A DNA stretch of 64,000 nucleotides from CAZAAW01 sp964483325 (GTDB lineage: Bacteria; Pseudomonadota; Alphaproteobacteria; Rhizobiales; Kaistiaceae): assembly GCA_964483325.1 (NCBI GenBank), contig CAZAAW010000006.1:75067-139066 (forward strand). Direction: 5' to 3'. Made by a program: the position numbers and the translations under genes. Each line of letters starts with the position of its first letter. Position 1 is the stretch's first letter. Below, piece after piece: positions 17,184 through 25,947 of the stretch. The notes under the pieces were generated by a model. The model did no database searches and was not told the DNA's origin. It was given only the letters and a program-made list of their open reading frames with translations.

Positions 17184-18557
17184 ATGTCGATAGCCCGCCT
17201 GAGGTCCGCCTGCATTGCGGCGGCGGCCCTGACCGCCCTGCAATTCGCCCCGGCCTATGCCGAGGATGCGCCGCCGGTCATGGCGCCGGATGCCAGCCAG
17301 TTTACGCTCGACAACGGCCTGACGGTCGTCGTCGTGCCCGATCACCGGGCGCCGGTGGTGACCCAGATGGTCTGGTACAAGGTCGGCGCCGCCGATGAGA
17401 TGCGCGGCCATACCGGCATCGCGCACTTCCTCGAGCACCTGATGTTCAAGGGGACGGCGCTGCATCCGGCCGGCGAATTCTCCGCCAGGCTCGCCGAGAT
17501 CGGCGCCAACGAGAACGCCTTCACCACCTCCGACGTGACGGTCTTCCACCAGACCCTCGCCAAGGAATTCCTGCCCATGGCGATGGAATTCGAGTCGGAC
17601 CGCATGACCAACCTGCAGCTCACCGACGAGGTCGTGCTGCCGGAGCGCGACGTCATCCTGGAGGAGCGCAACATGCGCACCGACAACGATCCCGGCGCCC
17701 AGCTCTCCGAGGCGATGACCGCGGCGCTCTACCAGAACAGCCCCTATGGCACGCCGATCATCGGCTGGCGGCACGAGATGGAGGTGCTCGACCGCGCCTA
17801 TGCGCTGCAGTTCTACGGCAAGTACTACACGCCCAATAACGCCATCCTTGTCGTCGCCGGCGACGTCACCGAGGACGAGGTCCGCCAGCTCTGCGCCAAT
17901 ACCTGGGCGAAGGTGCCGCGCCGCACCGAGGTGCCGGCGCGCGACTGGGCCAAGGAGCCGCCGCCGCTCGCCGCCCGCACCGTCACCATGGCCGATTCGC
18001 GGGTGACGCAGCCCTCCGTGTCGCGCAGCTATCTGGTGCCGTCTTACCGCACCGCCGAAGGCCGCGAGGCGCTGGCCCTCGATCTCCTCAGCGACATCAT
18101 CGGCAACGGCCCGACCAGCCGCTTCTACCGCTCGCTGGTGGTCGAGAGCGGCAAGGCGGCCGGGGCGGGCGCCTATTACCAGGGCTCCTATTACGACGAC
18201 ACCCGCATGACGGTTTACGCCGTGCCGCGTGGCGACGTTTCGGTCGACGAGATCGCCAAGCTGATGGACGGCGTCCTCGACGATGTCCGCCAGCACGGCG
18301 TGACACAGGCCGAGCTCGACCGCGCCAAGCAGCGGGTTCTCGCCTCCGCCATCTATGCGCAGGACAACCAGGCCTCGCTCGGCCGCGTCTTCGGCGCCGC
18401 CCTGGCGATCGGCATGACGCTCGAGGACATGCAGAACTATCCGGCGCGCATCGAGGCGGTGACCCTCGAGGACATCAACGCGGCGGCGCAGAAATATCTC
18501 GACATCCGCCGGTCGGTGACCGGCTATCTCGTCGCCGCGCCTGAGGCGCGGTCGTGA
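17184..18557 (+). CDS. M16 family zinc metalloprotease (catalytic subunit)
   Basis: A periplasmic pitrilysin-family peptidase of 457 residues. The start follows AGGAGC and opens a signal peptide (MSIARLRSACIAAAALTAL... ending AYA-ED). The inverted zinc motif HFLEH is at residues 81-85, with the third ligand in the downstream Glu-rich segment (LPERDVILEERNMR). It fits the M16B two-lobe layout. The neighbour downstream is a homologue without the zinc motif. Such pairs usually form an active heterodimer like mitochondrial processing peptidase or the Sphingomonas pair, so this is probably the catalytic half. Substrates are unknown. Confidence 0.92.
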   Translation: MSIARLRSACIAAAALTALQFAPAYAEDAPPVMAPDASQFTLDNGLTVVVVPDHRAPVVTQMVWYKVGAADEMRGHTGIAHFLEHLMFKGTALHPAGEFSARLAEIGANENAFTTSDVTVFHQTLAKEFLPMAMEFESDRMTNLQLTDEVVLPERDVILEERNMRTDNDPGAQLSEAMTAALYQNSPYGTPIIGWRHEMEVLDRAYALQFYGKYYTPNNAILVVAGDVTEDEVRQLCANTWAKVPRRTEVPARDWAKEPPPLAARTVTMADSRVTQPSVSRSYLVPSYRTAEGREALALDLLSDIIGNGPTSRFYRSLVVESGKAAGAGAYYQGSYYDDTRMTVYAVPRGDVSVDEIAKLMDGVLDDVRQHGVTQAELDRAKQRVLASAIYAQDNQASLGRVFGAALAIGMTLEDMQNYPARIEAVTLEDINAAAQKYLDIRRSVTGYLVAAPEARS

Positions 18558-18577
18558 CCGCCGCCGGGAGAAAGCTG

Positions 18578-19909
18578 ATGCACAAGATGAAGCTCCGCCG
18601 CGCCATCGGTGGCCTGTTCGGCACCGCCCTGGCCTTTTCCTTCCTCGCCGGCGCCACCACCGCCAATGCCGCCGTCGACATCAAGCGCGTCGTCAGCCCC
18701 GGCGGCATCGAGGCCTGGCTCGTCCAGGACGACAGCGTGCCGGTGATCGCCATGTCCTTCGCCTTTGTCGGCGGCGGCGCGACGCAGGACCCGCCCGGCA
18801 AGGAGGGCCTCGCCAATTTCGCCTCCGGCACGCTCGACGAGGGCGCCGGCGACATGGACAGCCAGGCCTTCCAGGGCAAGCTCGACGAGCTGTCGATCAA
18901 CCTCTCCTACGATGTCGGCAAGGACGCCTTCTTCGGCACGCTGCGCACGCTGGCGGTGAACCAGGAGGAGGCCTTCCGCCTGCTGCAGCTGTCGGTCAAC
19001 GATCCGCGCTTCGACAGCGAGCCGCTGGAGCGCATCCGCGCCCAGATCGCCGCCGGCATCCGCGCCGGCGAGAAGGACCCGGAGAGCATCGCCAACGACA
19101 AGTGGATGGCCGCCGCCTTTCCGGACCATCCCTATGGCCGTTCCACCGACGGCACGCTGGAGAGCCTTGCCAGCCTGACCGCCGACGACCTGCGCGGCTT
19201 CCATCACCGCGTCTTCGCCCGCGATATCCTCAAGATCGCCGTGGTCGGCGCCATCGACGAGCAGAAGCTCGGCACGGTGCTCGACCAGATCTTCGGCAGC
19301 CTGCCGGCCAAGGCCGAGCTGACGGCGGTGACCGAGACGCCGCCGGCCGCCGGCAACCGCGTCGATGTCGACATGGACATCCCGCAGAGCGTGCTGCGCT
19401 TCGGCGGCGGCGCCCTGAAGCGCGACGATCCGGAATTCATCCCGGCCTACATCGCCGACTACATTCTCGGCGGCGGCAGCTTCTCCTCGCGCCTCTATAC
19501 CGAGGTACGCGAGAAGCGCGGCCTTGCCTATTCGGTCTATTCCATCCTGATGCCGATGGACCATACCGCCGTCGAGTTCGGCGGCACCGCGACGCGCTCC
19601 GACCGCGCCGAGGAGGCGCTCGGCCTCATCCAGACGGAGATCAAGCGCTTCATCGAGGAGGGGCCGACCGAGGAGGAGGTGGCCAAGGCGAAGAGCTACC
19701 TGATCGGCAGCTATGCCCTGCGCTTCACCTCGTCCACCCAGATCGCCCGCCAGCTGCTCGGCATCCAGATGGACGATCTCGGCATCGACTACATCAACCG
19801 GCGCAACGACATGATCGCCGCCGTCACCGTCGACCAGGTGCGCCAAGCCGCCAAGCGCCTCTTCTCCGGCGGCCTCGTCATCGTGCGCGTCGGCCCGGCC
19901 GGCGCCTGA
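18578..19909 (+). CDS. M16 family protein, non-catalytic partner
   Basis: A 443-residue periplasmic homologue of the preceding protease. It has a signal peptide MHKMKLRRAIGGLFGTALAF...ANA. The zinc motif is missing: where the partner has GIAHFLEH this protein has GLANFASGTLDEG. It keeps the R/Y substrate-binding segment LGGGSFSSRLYTEVREKRGLAYSVYS that non-catalytic M16 partners contribute. I chose the ATG at 18578, preceded by GGGAG; a GTG overlapping the upstream stop (18554) is possible but would put hydrophilic residues before the signal. It is probably the obligate partner of the upstream protease. Confidence 0.9.
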   Translation: MHKMKLRRAIGGLFGTALAFSFLAGATTANAAVDIKRVVSPGGIEAWLVQDDSVPVIAMSFAFVGGGATQDPPGKEGLANFASGTLDEGAGDMDSQAFQGKLDELSINLSYDVGKDAFFGTLRTLAVNQEEAFRLLQLSVNDPRFDSEPLERIRAQIAAGIRAGEKDPESIANDKWMAAAFPDHPYGRSTDGTLESLASLTADDLRGFHHRVFARDILKIAVVGAIDEQKLGTVLDQIFGSLPAKAELTAVTETPPAAGNRVDVDMDIPQSVLRFGGGALKRDDPEFIPAYIADYILGGGSFSSRLYTEVREKRGLAYSVYSILMPMDHTAVEFGGTATRSDRAEEALGLIQTEIKRFIEEGPTEEEVAKAKSYLIGSYALRFTSSTQIARQLLGIQMDDLGIDYINRRNDMIAAVTVDQVRQAAKRLFSGGLVIVRVGPAGA

Positions 19910-19976
19910 CGGCCCTGAACCGGCGCGGCCCGGCGACGCTCTTGTCGCCGGGCCGCTCCATGCCTACACAAGGGCC

Positions 19977-21323
19977 ATGACCGCACAGCTCGACCAGACA
20001 GCCCTTCTCGACCGCGCCAATAGCCTGGTCGAGGCCGCCCGCCGCGCCGGCGCCACCGCCGCCGATGCGCTTTCCCTGCGCCGCGTTTCCCTCGGGGTCG
20101 AGGTCCGCCTCGGCAAGGTGGAGGAGACGACGCGCGCCGAGGGCGACGACCTCACCCTCCGCGTCTTCGTCGGCCGGCGGAATGCCAGCGTTTCGGCCAA
20201 TGTCATGACCGACCCGGCGGAACTCGCCGAGCGCGCCGTGGCCATGGCCAAGGTGGCGCCGGAAGATCCCTATGCCGGGCTCGCCGATCAGGCCGATCTC
20301 GCCACCTCCTTCCCCGATCTCGACCTGCTCGACGGCGACGTTCCCGACGTCGCCTCGCTGACCGAGGCGGCCTCGGCCGCCGAGGATGCGGCGCGGGCCG
20401 TGCCGGGCGTCACCAATTCCGGCGGCGCCTCCGCCGGCTGGTCGCTCAACGGCGTCGTCCTCGCCACCTCGGACGGCTTCGCCGGCTCCTATCTCACCTC
20501 GCGCTTCTCGCTCTCCGCCACCGCCATTGCCGGCGAGGGGACGGCGATGGAGCGCGACTACGACATGGCGGCCAAGACCCACCGTGCCGATCTGCCGGCC
20601 CCTGACGATATCGGCCAGAGCGCCGGCCAGCGTGCCGTGCACCGGCTCAATCCCGGCAAGATGGAGACGCTGACCGGCGTCACGGTTGTCTACGATCCGC
20701 GCATCGCCTCCAGCCTGGTCGGCCATCTCGCCTCCGCCGCCAACGGCTCGGCCATCGCCCGCCGCACCAGCTTCCTCGCCGGCGCCCTCGGCACCGAAAT
20801 GGTGGCAAAGGGCATCCGCATCACCGACGATCCGCACCGCCGGCGCGGCCTCGGCTCGCGCCCGTTCGACGGCGAGGGCGTTGCCGCGGCGCCGTTCGAT
20901 CTCGTCGCCGACGGCGTGCTGCTGCGCTGGATCCTCGACAGCGCCACCGCCCGCGAGCTGAAGCTGAAGACCAATGGCCGCGCCGTCCGCGGCGGCGGCA
21001 ACCCGCAGCCCGGCACCACCAACCTGACGCTGGAGGCCGGCACCGTCTCGCCGGACGAGCTCCTGGCCGGCATCGCCGACGGCCTCTACGTCACCGATCT
21101 CATCGGCGCCGGCGTCAGCATCGTCACCGGCGATTACAGCCGCGGCGCCGCCGGCTTCCGCATCCGCAACGGCGCCCTCGCCGAGCCGGTCAGCGAGATC
21201 ACCATCGCCGGCAATCTGCGCGACATGTACCGCCACCTGGTGGCGGCGAACGACCTCGAATACCGCTTCGCCGTCAACGCCCCCACGCTGGCCGTGGAAG
21301 GCATGACAATTGCCGGCCGATGA
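19977..21323 (+). CDS. pmbA: TldE/PmbA-type metalloprotease subunit
   Basis: A 448-residue member of the TldD/PmbA family, whose heterodimers degrade unfolded peptides and mature some microcins. Typical segments are EVRLGKVEETTRAEGDDLTLRVFVGRRNASVS in the N-terminal half, VVYDPRIASSLVGHLASAANG in the middle and the C-terminal GADVS-like VTDLIGAGVSIVTGDYSRGAAGFRIRNG. The TldE/PmbA half lacks the HExxxH motif of TldD, as here. No tldD is in the window. It overlaps cysQ by 14 bases, and this order is conserved in Rhizobiales. Confidence 0.92.
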   Translation: MTAQLDQTALLDRANSLVEAARRAGATAADALSLRRVSLGVEVRLGKVEETTRAEGDDLTLRVFVGRRNASVSANVMTDPAELAERAVAMAKVAPEDPYAGLADQADLATSFPDLDLLDGDVPDVASLTEAASAAEDAARAVPGVTNSGGASAGWSLNGVVLATSDGFAGSYLTSRFSLSATAIAGEGTAMERDYDMAAKTHRADLPAPDDIGQSAGQRAVHRLNPGKMETLTGVTVVYDPRIASSLVGHLASAANGSAIARRTSFLAGALGTEMVAKGIRITDDPHRRRGLGSRPFDGEGVAAAPFDLVADGVLLRWILDSATARELKLKTNGRAVRGGGNPQPGTTNLTLEAGTVSPDELLAGIADGLYVTDLIGAGVSIVTGDYSRGAAGFRIRNGALAEPVSEITIAGNLRDMYRHLVAANDLEYRFAVNAPTLAVEGMTIAGR

Positions 21324-22155
21324 ACTGCCGCCGCTGGCCGACGAACTCGACCTGCTGACGGAAGCCGTGCGGGCGGCGGGCGCCGTCGCCATGCAGTTCC
21401 ATCGCCGCTCGCCGCGAACCTGGTCGAAGGCCAATGATTCGCCGGTGACCGAGGCCGACATCGCCGTCGAGGCGATGCTGCTGGATTATCTCGGCACGGC
21501 GCGTCCCGGCTATGGCTGGCTGTCGGAAGAGCGCGACGACGACAGGAGCCGCCTGTCGGCCCGGCGCACCTTCATCGTCGATCCGATCGACGGCACGCGC
21601 GACTTCATCGCCGGCGGCTCGCAATGGACGGTGCCGGTGGCGATCGTCGAGGCGGGGCGGCCGGTGGCGGCCGTGCTCTACGCGCCGGTCATCGGCGAGC
21701 TCTACCGGGCCAGCCGCGGCGGCGGCGCGACGCGCAACGGCGCGCCGCTCCGTGTCAGCGGCCGCGACAGCCTGCCGGGCGCTCACATCGCCGGCCTGCG
21801 CCGCCTGTTCCAGTCGCCGCCGCTCGTCGAGCGCATTCCGGTGGCGATCGAGTTCTTCGCCTCCCTGGCCTACCGGCTGGCGCGCGTCGCCGACGGCCGC
21901 CTCGACGCCGCCTTCGCCAAGCCGGACGCGCAGGACTGGGACCTTGCCGCAGCGGATCTTTTGGTGCAGGAAGCCGGCGGCCTCGTGACTGACCTGACCG
22001 GTAGCCTGCTGCGCTACGACCGTGCCGAAACCGGCCATCCGGCAATCATTGCCGCGACGCCCGGCATCCACGACGCGCTGGCGGCCGCCATGCGCGAGGC
22101 CATGGCCGCGCTGGCGGCGGATGGGGCAACGGGAAGGGACAGCGTCAATCCATGA
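21310..22155 (+). CDS. cysQ: 3'(2'),5'-bisphosphate nucleotidase / inositol monophosphatase family
   Basis: A 281-residue magnesium-dependent phosphatase that likely recycles PAP from sulfate assimilation. The metal site is visible in SPVTEAD (about 44-50), DPIDGTRDFIAGG (91-103) and the distal DWDLAAADLLVQEAGG. The start is a TTG at 21310 overlapping the end of pmbA, with AAGG eight bases upstream; no ATG precedes the conserved region, so a rare start is needed. CysQ and true inositol monophosphatase cannot be separated with full confidence, but the context (next to pmbA) matches genes annotated cysQ in Rhizobiales. Confidence 0.85.
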   Translation: MPADELPPLADELDLLTEAVRAAGAVAMQFHRRSPRTWSKANDSPVTEADIAVEAMLLDYLGTARPGYGWLSEERDDDRSRLSARRTFIVDPIDGTRDFIAGGSQWTVPVAIVEAGRPVAAVLYAPVIGELYRASRGGGATRNGAPLRVSGRDSLPGAHIAGLRRLFQSPPLVERIPVAIEFFASLAYRLARVADGRLDAAFAKPDAQDWDLAAADLLVQEAGGLVTDLTGSLLRYDRAETGHPAIIAATPGIHDALAAAMREAMAALAADGATGRDSVNP

Positions 22156-22165
22156 GACCGGGGCC

Positions 22166-22414
22166 ATGACCGGGGCTGAACAGAACGAGCCGCAGCTGCT
22201 GCATCTCGTCTTCGGCGGCCGCCTGAGCGATCCCGACGCCGTCCGCTTCGAGGATCTGTCGAAGCTCGACGTGGTCGGCATCTTCCCGAACTACCGCACC
22301 GCCTACGAGGCCTGGCGGACGGCGGCGCAGCGCACCGTCGACGATGCCCATACGCGCTATTTCATCGTCCATCTTCACCGGCTGCTGGAGCCGGCGGCCG
22401 GCCCGGCCCGTTGA
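22166..22414 (+). CDS. DUF4170 family protein
   Basis: A small cytosolic protein of 82 residues. It contains HLVFGGRLSDPDAVRFEDLSKLDVVGIFPNYRTAYEAWR, the recognisable core of an alphaproteobacterial family of unknown function, and a second half with YFIVHLHRLL. The ATG at 22166 opens the conserved part. It lies 10 bases after cysQ and 11 bases ahead of the acyltransferase-like gene, so is part of the same operon leading to waaA and lpxK. That suggests, without proof, a role around envelope lipid synthesis. Confidence 0.85.
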   Translation: MTGAEQNEPQLLHLVFGGRLSDPDAVRFEDLSKLDVVGIFPNYRTAYEAWRTAAQRTVDDAHTRYFIVHLHRLLEPAAGPAR

Positions 22415-22425
22415 GCGGGACGGAC

Positions 22426-23184
22426 ATGGCCGAGCCTCGCCAGCCGGTCCGGCGACGCCGCAAGCGGTCCTGGTTCGGCCGCGCCGTCAAGCGCGTCGGC
22501 CAGTCGCGCGCCACCCAGGTCGCCGCCGGCAATCTCGCTGCCGCCTTCATCAGCCTCGTCGGCCGCACCAGCCGGCTCGTCGCCTATGAAGGGCCGATCG
22601 ACTACCACAACGACTGGGACGTCCATACGCCGCTGATCATCACCATGTGGCACGGCCAGCATTTCCTGCTGCCGGTCGTCCGCCGCAAGGATCATCCGGT
22701 CAAGGTGCTGATCTCGCTGCATCGCGACGGTGAGATCAACGCCATTGCCGCCGAGCGGCTCGGCGTCGGCACGATCCGCGGCTCGGCGGCGCGCGAGCGC
22801 AGCCGCGTCCTGGAGAGCGGCGCCGTGCGCGGCTTCCTGCAGATGAAATCGGCGCTGGAGCAGGGCGTTTCGGTGTGCATGACCGCCGACCTGTCGCAGA
22901 CAGTCGCCCGCCGCGCCGGCACCGGTGTCGTTGCCCTTGCCCGTGCCACCGGCGTGCCGATCGCCCCGGTGGCGCTGGCCTCCAGCCGCCGCATCGACTT
23001 CAAGTCGTGGGACCGGGCGTCGCTGAACCTGCCCTTCAGCCGCCTGGCGATGATCGTCGGCCCCTTCGTCGAGGTGCCGCGCAATGCCGATGCGGCGGAG
23101 CTTGAGGCCAAGCGCCAGCTTGTCGAGGACGAGCTCAACGCCGCCACGGCGCGCGCCTATGCGGTTGTCGACCGCAAGGCCTGA
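22426..23184 (+). CDS. DUF374 / lysophospholipid acyltransferase-like protein
   Basis: A 252-residue protein of the DUF374 group, related to acyltransferases acting on lipid A or phospholipids at the inner membrane. The N-terminus is very basic (PVRRRRKRSWFGRAVKR). The core has ITMWHGQHFLLP (the HX4D-like region), SLHRDGEINAIAAERLG, TIRGSAARERSRV, and the segment VVALARATGVPIAPVALASS, where lipid acyltransferases bind substrate. I chose ATG 22426; a TTG overlapping the upstream stop at 22411 is an alternative. It is located directly before waaA, which supports a lipopolysaccharide role. Confidence 0.85.
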   Translation: MAEPRQPVRRRRKRSWFGRAVKRVGQSRATQVAAGNLAAAFISLVGRTSRLVAYEGPIDYHNDWDVHTPLIITMWHGQHFLLPVVRRKDHPVKVLISLHRDGEINAIAAERLGVGTIRGSAARERSRVLESGAVRGFLQMKSALEQGVSVCMTADLSQTVARRAGTGVVALARATGVPIAPVALASSRRIDFKSWDRASLNLPFSRLAMIVGPFVEVPRNADAAELEAKRQLVEDELNAATARAYAVVDRKA

Positions 23185-23321
23185 CAGGCCGGGCGAGGGG
23201 CAGGCAAAGCGCCGCGCCGTCTGCTATAGCGTGCCTTTCCTTCCGGCTGCGCCGTCCGGGGTCTTTTCGTTGCAGAAGCCAGCGATCCTGCCATCGCGCC
23301 GCTCGGCGGCGAAAGGCTGCC

Positions 23322-24605
23322 ATGCCTGACCGGCTCGGCGGCCTCCTGCTTGCCGGCTACGGCCTTGCCGGCCGCGTCGCGATGCCGGCGATCCCGGCGC
23401 TGCTGCGCCGCCGCGCCGGCCGCGGCAAGGAAGACCCGGCGCGGCTCGGCGAGCGCTACGGCATCGCCTCGGCGGCGCGGCCGGCCGGCGCGCTGATCTG
23501 GGTGCATGCCGCCAGCGTCGGCGAGACAAATGCCGTGCTGCCGCTGGTGGCGCGCCTCGCCGGCATGGGCCTGCCGGTCCTCCTGACGACGGTGACGGTG
23601 ACCAGCGCCGCCATTGCGGCGCGAAGCCTGCCTCCCGGCGCCGTGCATCAGTTCGCGCCGGTCGACGTCACGCCGTGGATCCGCCGCTTCCTGGCGCATT
23701 GGCGGCCGACGCTCGCCGTCTTCGTCGAATCGGAGGTTTGGCCGGTGACCACCGCGGAACTGGCGGCGGCGGCGATCCCGCATGTCATCGTCAATGGCCG
23801 CATGTCGTCGCGCTCCTTCGCCCGCTGGCAGCGGCTCGGCCGCGCCGCGCACCGGGTGTTCGGCCCGCTGGCGCTGGCGCTGGCGCAGACCGGGGAGGAT
23901 GCGGCGCGGCTGAAGAGCCTTGGCGCCGGGCAAGTGGAGGTGACCGGCAACCTCAAGTTCGACGTGCCGCCGCCGCCGGCCGATCCGGAGGCGATTGCCG
24001 GGCTGCGGCGCGAGCTGGGCGACCGGCCGCTGCTTGTCGCGGCGAGCACCCATGAAGGGGAGGAGGTGCTGGTGGCGGCCGCCCATCGCGCCGTCGCTGC
24101 CGCCCTGCCGGACCTCGTCACCGTCATCGCGCCGCGTCATCCGCAGCGCGGCGCCGCCATCCGCGACGCCATCGCCGGGCCGCAGCCGGTGACGCTGCGC
24201 AGCGCCGGCGAGCCGCTGCCGCCGGCCGGCATCCATGTCGCCGATACGCTGGGCGAGCTCGGCCTCTTCTACCGCCTCGCGCCGGTCGCCTTTGTCGGCG
24301 GCTCGCTGGTGCCGCATGGCGGGCAGAATCCCATCGAGCCGGTACGCCTCAGCACCGCCGTGCTGCACGGGCCGCATGTCGGCAATTTCGCCGCCATCTA
24401 TCAGGCGCTCGACGCCGGCGGCGGCGCCGTCGCGGTGAGCGACGCGGCGAGCCTCGCCGCCGCCGCGACGCGGCTCCTCACCGAACCGCAGGCCCTGCGG
24501 CAGCAGATCGTGGCGGCCGAGGCGGCGCTTGCCCCGTTCGGCGGCGCGCTGGCCCGCACGCTCGAAGCGCTGCGCCCGTTCCTGCCGGCCGGGGCGCTGT
24601 CATGA
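23322..24605 (+). CDS. waaA: 3-deoxy-D-manno-octulosonic acid (Kdo) transferase
   Basis: Adds Kdo from CMP-Kdo to lipid IVA at the cytoplasmic face of the inner membrane. The 427 residues begin with a hydrophobic anchor (LGGLLLAGYGLAGRVAMPAIPALL), then ERYG and WVHAASVGETNAVLPLV, which is diagnostic. Later come FVESEVWP, TGNLKFD and the C-terminal donor site FVGGSLVPHGGQNPIEPVRL. The length is normal. The last four bases overlap lpxK (ATGA). A 137-base gap with a TATAGC -10-like element near 23224 precedes it, so it may have an additional promoter. Confidence 0.95.
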   Translation: MPDRLGGLLLAGYGLAGRVAMPAIPALLRRRAGRGKEDPARLGERYGIASAARPAGALIWVHAASVGETNAVLPLVARLAGMGLPVLLTTVTVTSAAIAARSLPPGAVHQFAPVDVTPWIRRFLAHWRPTLAVFVESEVWPVTTAELAAAAIPHVIVNGRMSSRSFARWQRLGRAAHRVFGPLALALAQTGEDAARLKSLGAGQVEVTGNLKFDVPPPPADPEAIAGLRRELGDRPLLVAASTHEGEEVLVAAAHRAVAAALPDLVTVIAPRHPQRGAAIRDAIAGPQPVTLRSAGEPLPPAGIHVADTLGELGLFYRLAPVAFVGGSLVPHGGQNPIEPVRLSTAVLHGPHVGNFAAIYQALDAGGGAVAVSDAASLAAAATRLLTEPQALRQQIVAAEAALAPFGGALARTLEALRPFLPAGALS

Positions 24606-25660
24606 GCGCCTCGCCCGGCTTCTGGTGGCTCGATCATCCGAGCGCCCTCGCCGTGCTGCTATGGCCGGTCGCCAAGCTGTGGAGCAGCATCGCAGCCCGG
24701 CGGCTGCGCCAGCCGCCGGCCTACTGGGCGCCGGTGCCGGTCGTCTGCGTCGGCAACTACACCGTCGGCGGCGAGGGCAAGACGCCCACCGCCATCGCCC
24801 TCGGGCGCCTGATCCGCGCCGAGGGCCTGACGCCCGGCTTCATCACCCGCGGCTATGGCGGCTCCAACCGCGGCGCCATGGTCGTCGATCCGGCCCGCCA
24901 CAGCGCCGCGCTGGTCGGCGACGAGGCGCTGCTGCTCGCCCGCGCCGGCCTGACGGTGGCCTCGCCCGACCGGCCCGCCGGGGCGCGTCTCCTGGTCGAG
25001 CGCGGCGCCGAGGTGATCGTCATGGATGACGGCTTCCAGAACCCGTCGCTCGGCAAGGACATAACCTTCGTCGTGACGGATGCGGCAAGCGGCATCGGCA
25101 ATGGCCTCAACCTGCCGGCCGGGCCGCTGCGGGCGCCGCTGCGGGCGCAGCTCGACCGCACCACCGCTCTCGTGGTGATCGGCGAGGGCGAGGCGACGGC
25201 GCAGCTCGTGCGCCTGGCGGCGCGCGCCGGCCGCCGCGTCCTGCGCGCCCGGCTGGCGGCGGCGGCCGCCGGCGACTGGGGCCGCACGCCGGTGCTCGCC
25301 TATGCCGGGATCGGCCGGCCGGAAAAATTCTTCCGCACGCTGGAGGCGGAGGGCGCTAAGTTCGCCGGCCGGGTGCCGTTTCCCGACCACCATGTCTTCA
25401 CCGAGGCCGACGCGGCGACGCTGCTGGCGCGGGCCGAGACAGGGGCGCTGCGCCTCGTCACGACCGAGAAGGACTATGTCCGGCTCGGCCACGGCCGCGG
25501 CGCGCTGGCCGAGCTGCGGGCCCGCACCGAGGCCTTCTCGGTGCTGCTCCATTTCGACGACGAGATGGCGGTGCGGCGGATGATCCGCGCCGCCGCCGAG
25601 CGGGTGCGCCGGCGCCCCGATGCGGCGTCGCGGCCGTCGGCAGCGCTCTTGATGGCCTAG
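24602..25660 (+). CDS. lpxK: Tetraacyldisaccharide 4'-kinase
   Basis: Phosphorylates the 4' position of the lipid A precursor, the sixth Raetz-pathway step. The 352 residues have an N-terminal membrane-associated helix (PSALAVLLWPVAKLW), the unusual Walker A GGEGKTP within VCVGNYTVGGEGKTPT (about 48-63), GFITRGYGG, and the walker B-like VIVMDDGFQNPSLGKD. The C-terminal FPDHHVFTEAD is typical. It is translationally coupled to waaA and its stop shares a CTAG with the DUF2093 gene on the other strand. Confidence 0.96.
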   Translation: MSASPGFWWLDHPSALAVLLWPVAKLWSSIAARRLRQPPAYWAPVPVVCVGNYTVGGEGKTPTAIALGRLIRAEGLTPGFITRGYGGSNRGAMVVDPARHSAALVGDEALLLARAGLTVASPDRPAGARLLVERGAEVIVMDDGFQNPSLGKDITFVVTDAASGIGNGLNLPAGPLRAPLRAQLDRTTALVVIGEGEATAQLVRLAARAGRRVLRARLAAAAAGDWGRTPVLAYAGIGRPEKFFRTLEAEGAKFAGRVPFPDHHVFTEADAATLLARAETGALRLVTTEKDYVRLGHGRGALAELRARTEAFSVLLHFDDEMAVRRMIRAAAERVRRRPDAASRPSAALLMA

Positions 25661-25884
25661 GAATTCCGGGTGTCGATGAATTCCTGATGCCGGCGCAGCG
25701 AGGCGGCGGCGTCGACATAGGCTTCCTGCCGCGCCACGCTCCAGTATTTCAGCTCGTCGAGGGGAATGGCGGCGCCGGTGACGGCGCAGCGCACGAAGGC
25801 GCCGGGCGAGATCACCTGGAAATCGGCGTCGAGATAGCGGACGCGGGCCTCGCCGCCGCTGCGGGATATGTCGATGCGGTTCAT
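25657..25884 (-). CDS. DUF2093 family protein
   Basis: A 75-residue cytosolic protein: MNRIDISRSGGEARVRYLDADF, then VISPGAFVRCAVTGAAIPLDELKYWSVARQEAYVDA. This is a small family found next to lpxK/mutL in Rhizobiales, with unknown function. It lies 63 bases downstream of mutL on the same strand and convergent with lpxK; the two stops share CTAG. The start ATG has a short AGG element upstream. Confidence 0.85.
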   Translation of the reverse strand: MNRIDISRSGGEARVRYLDADFQVISPGAFVRCAVTGAAIPLDELKYWSVARQEAYVDAAASLRRHQEFIDTRNS

Positions 25885-25947
25885 GACACCTCGGACGATG
25901 GTGAGGCGAATGTAATGTCGCCAACCGGCCTTGGCAAAAAGCGCCGC

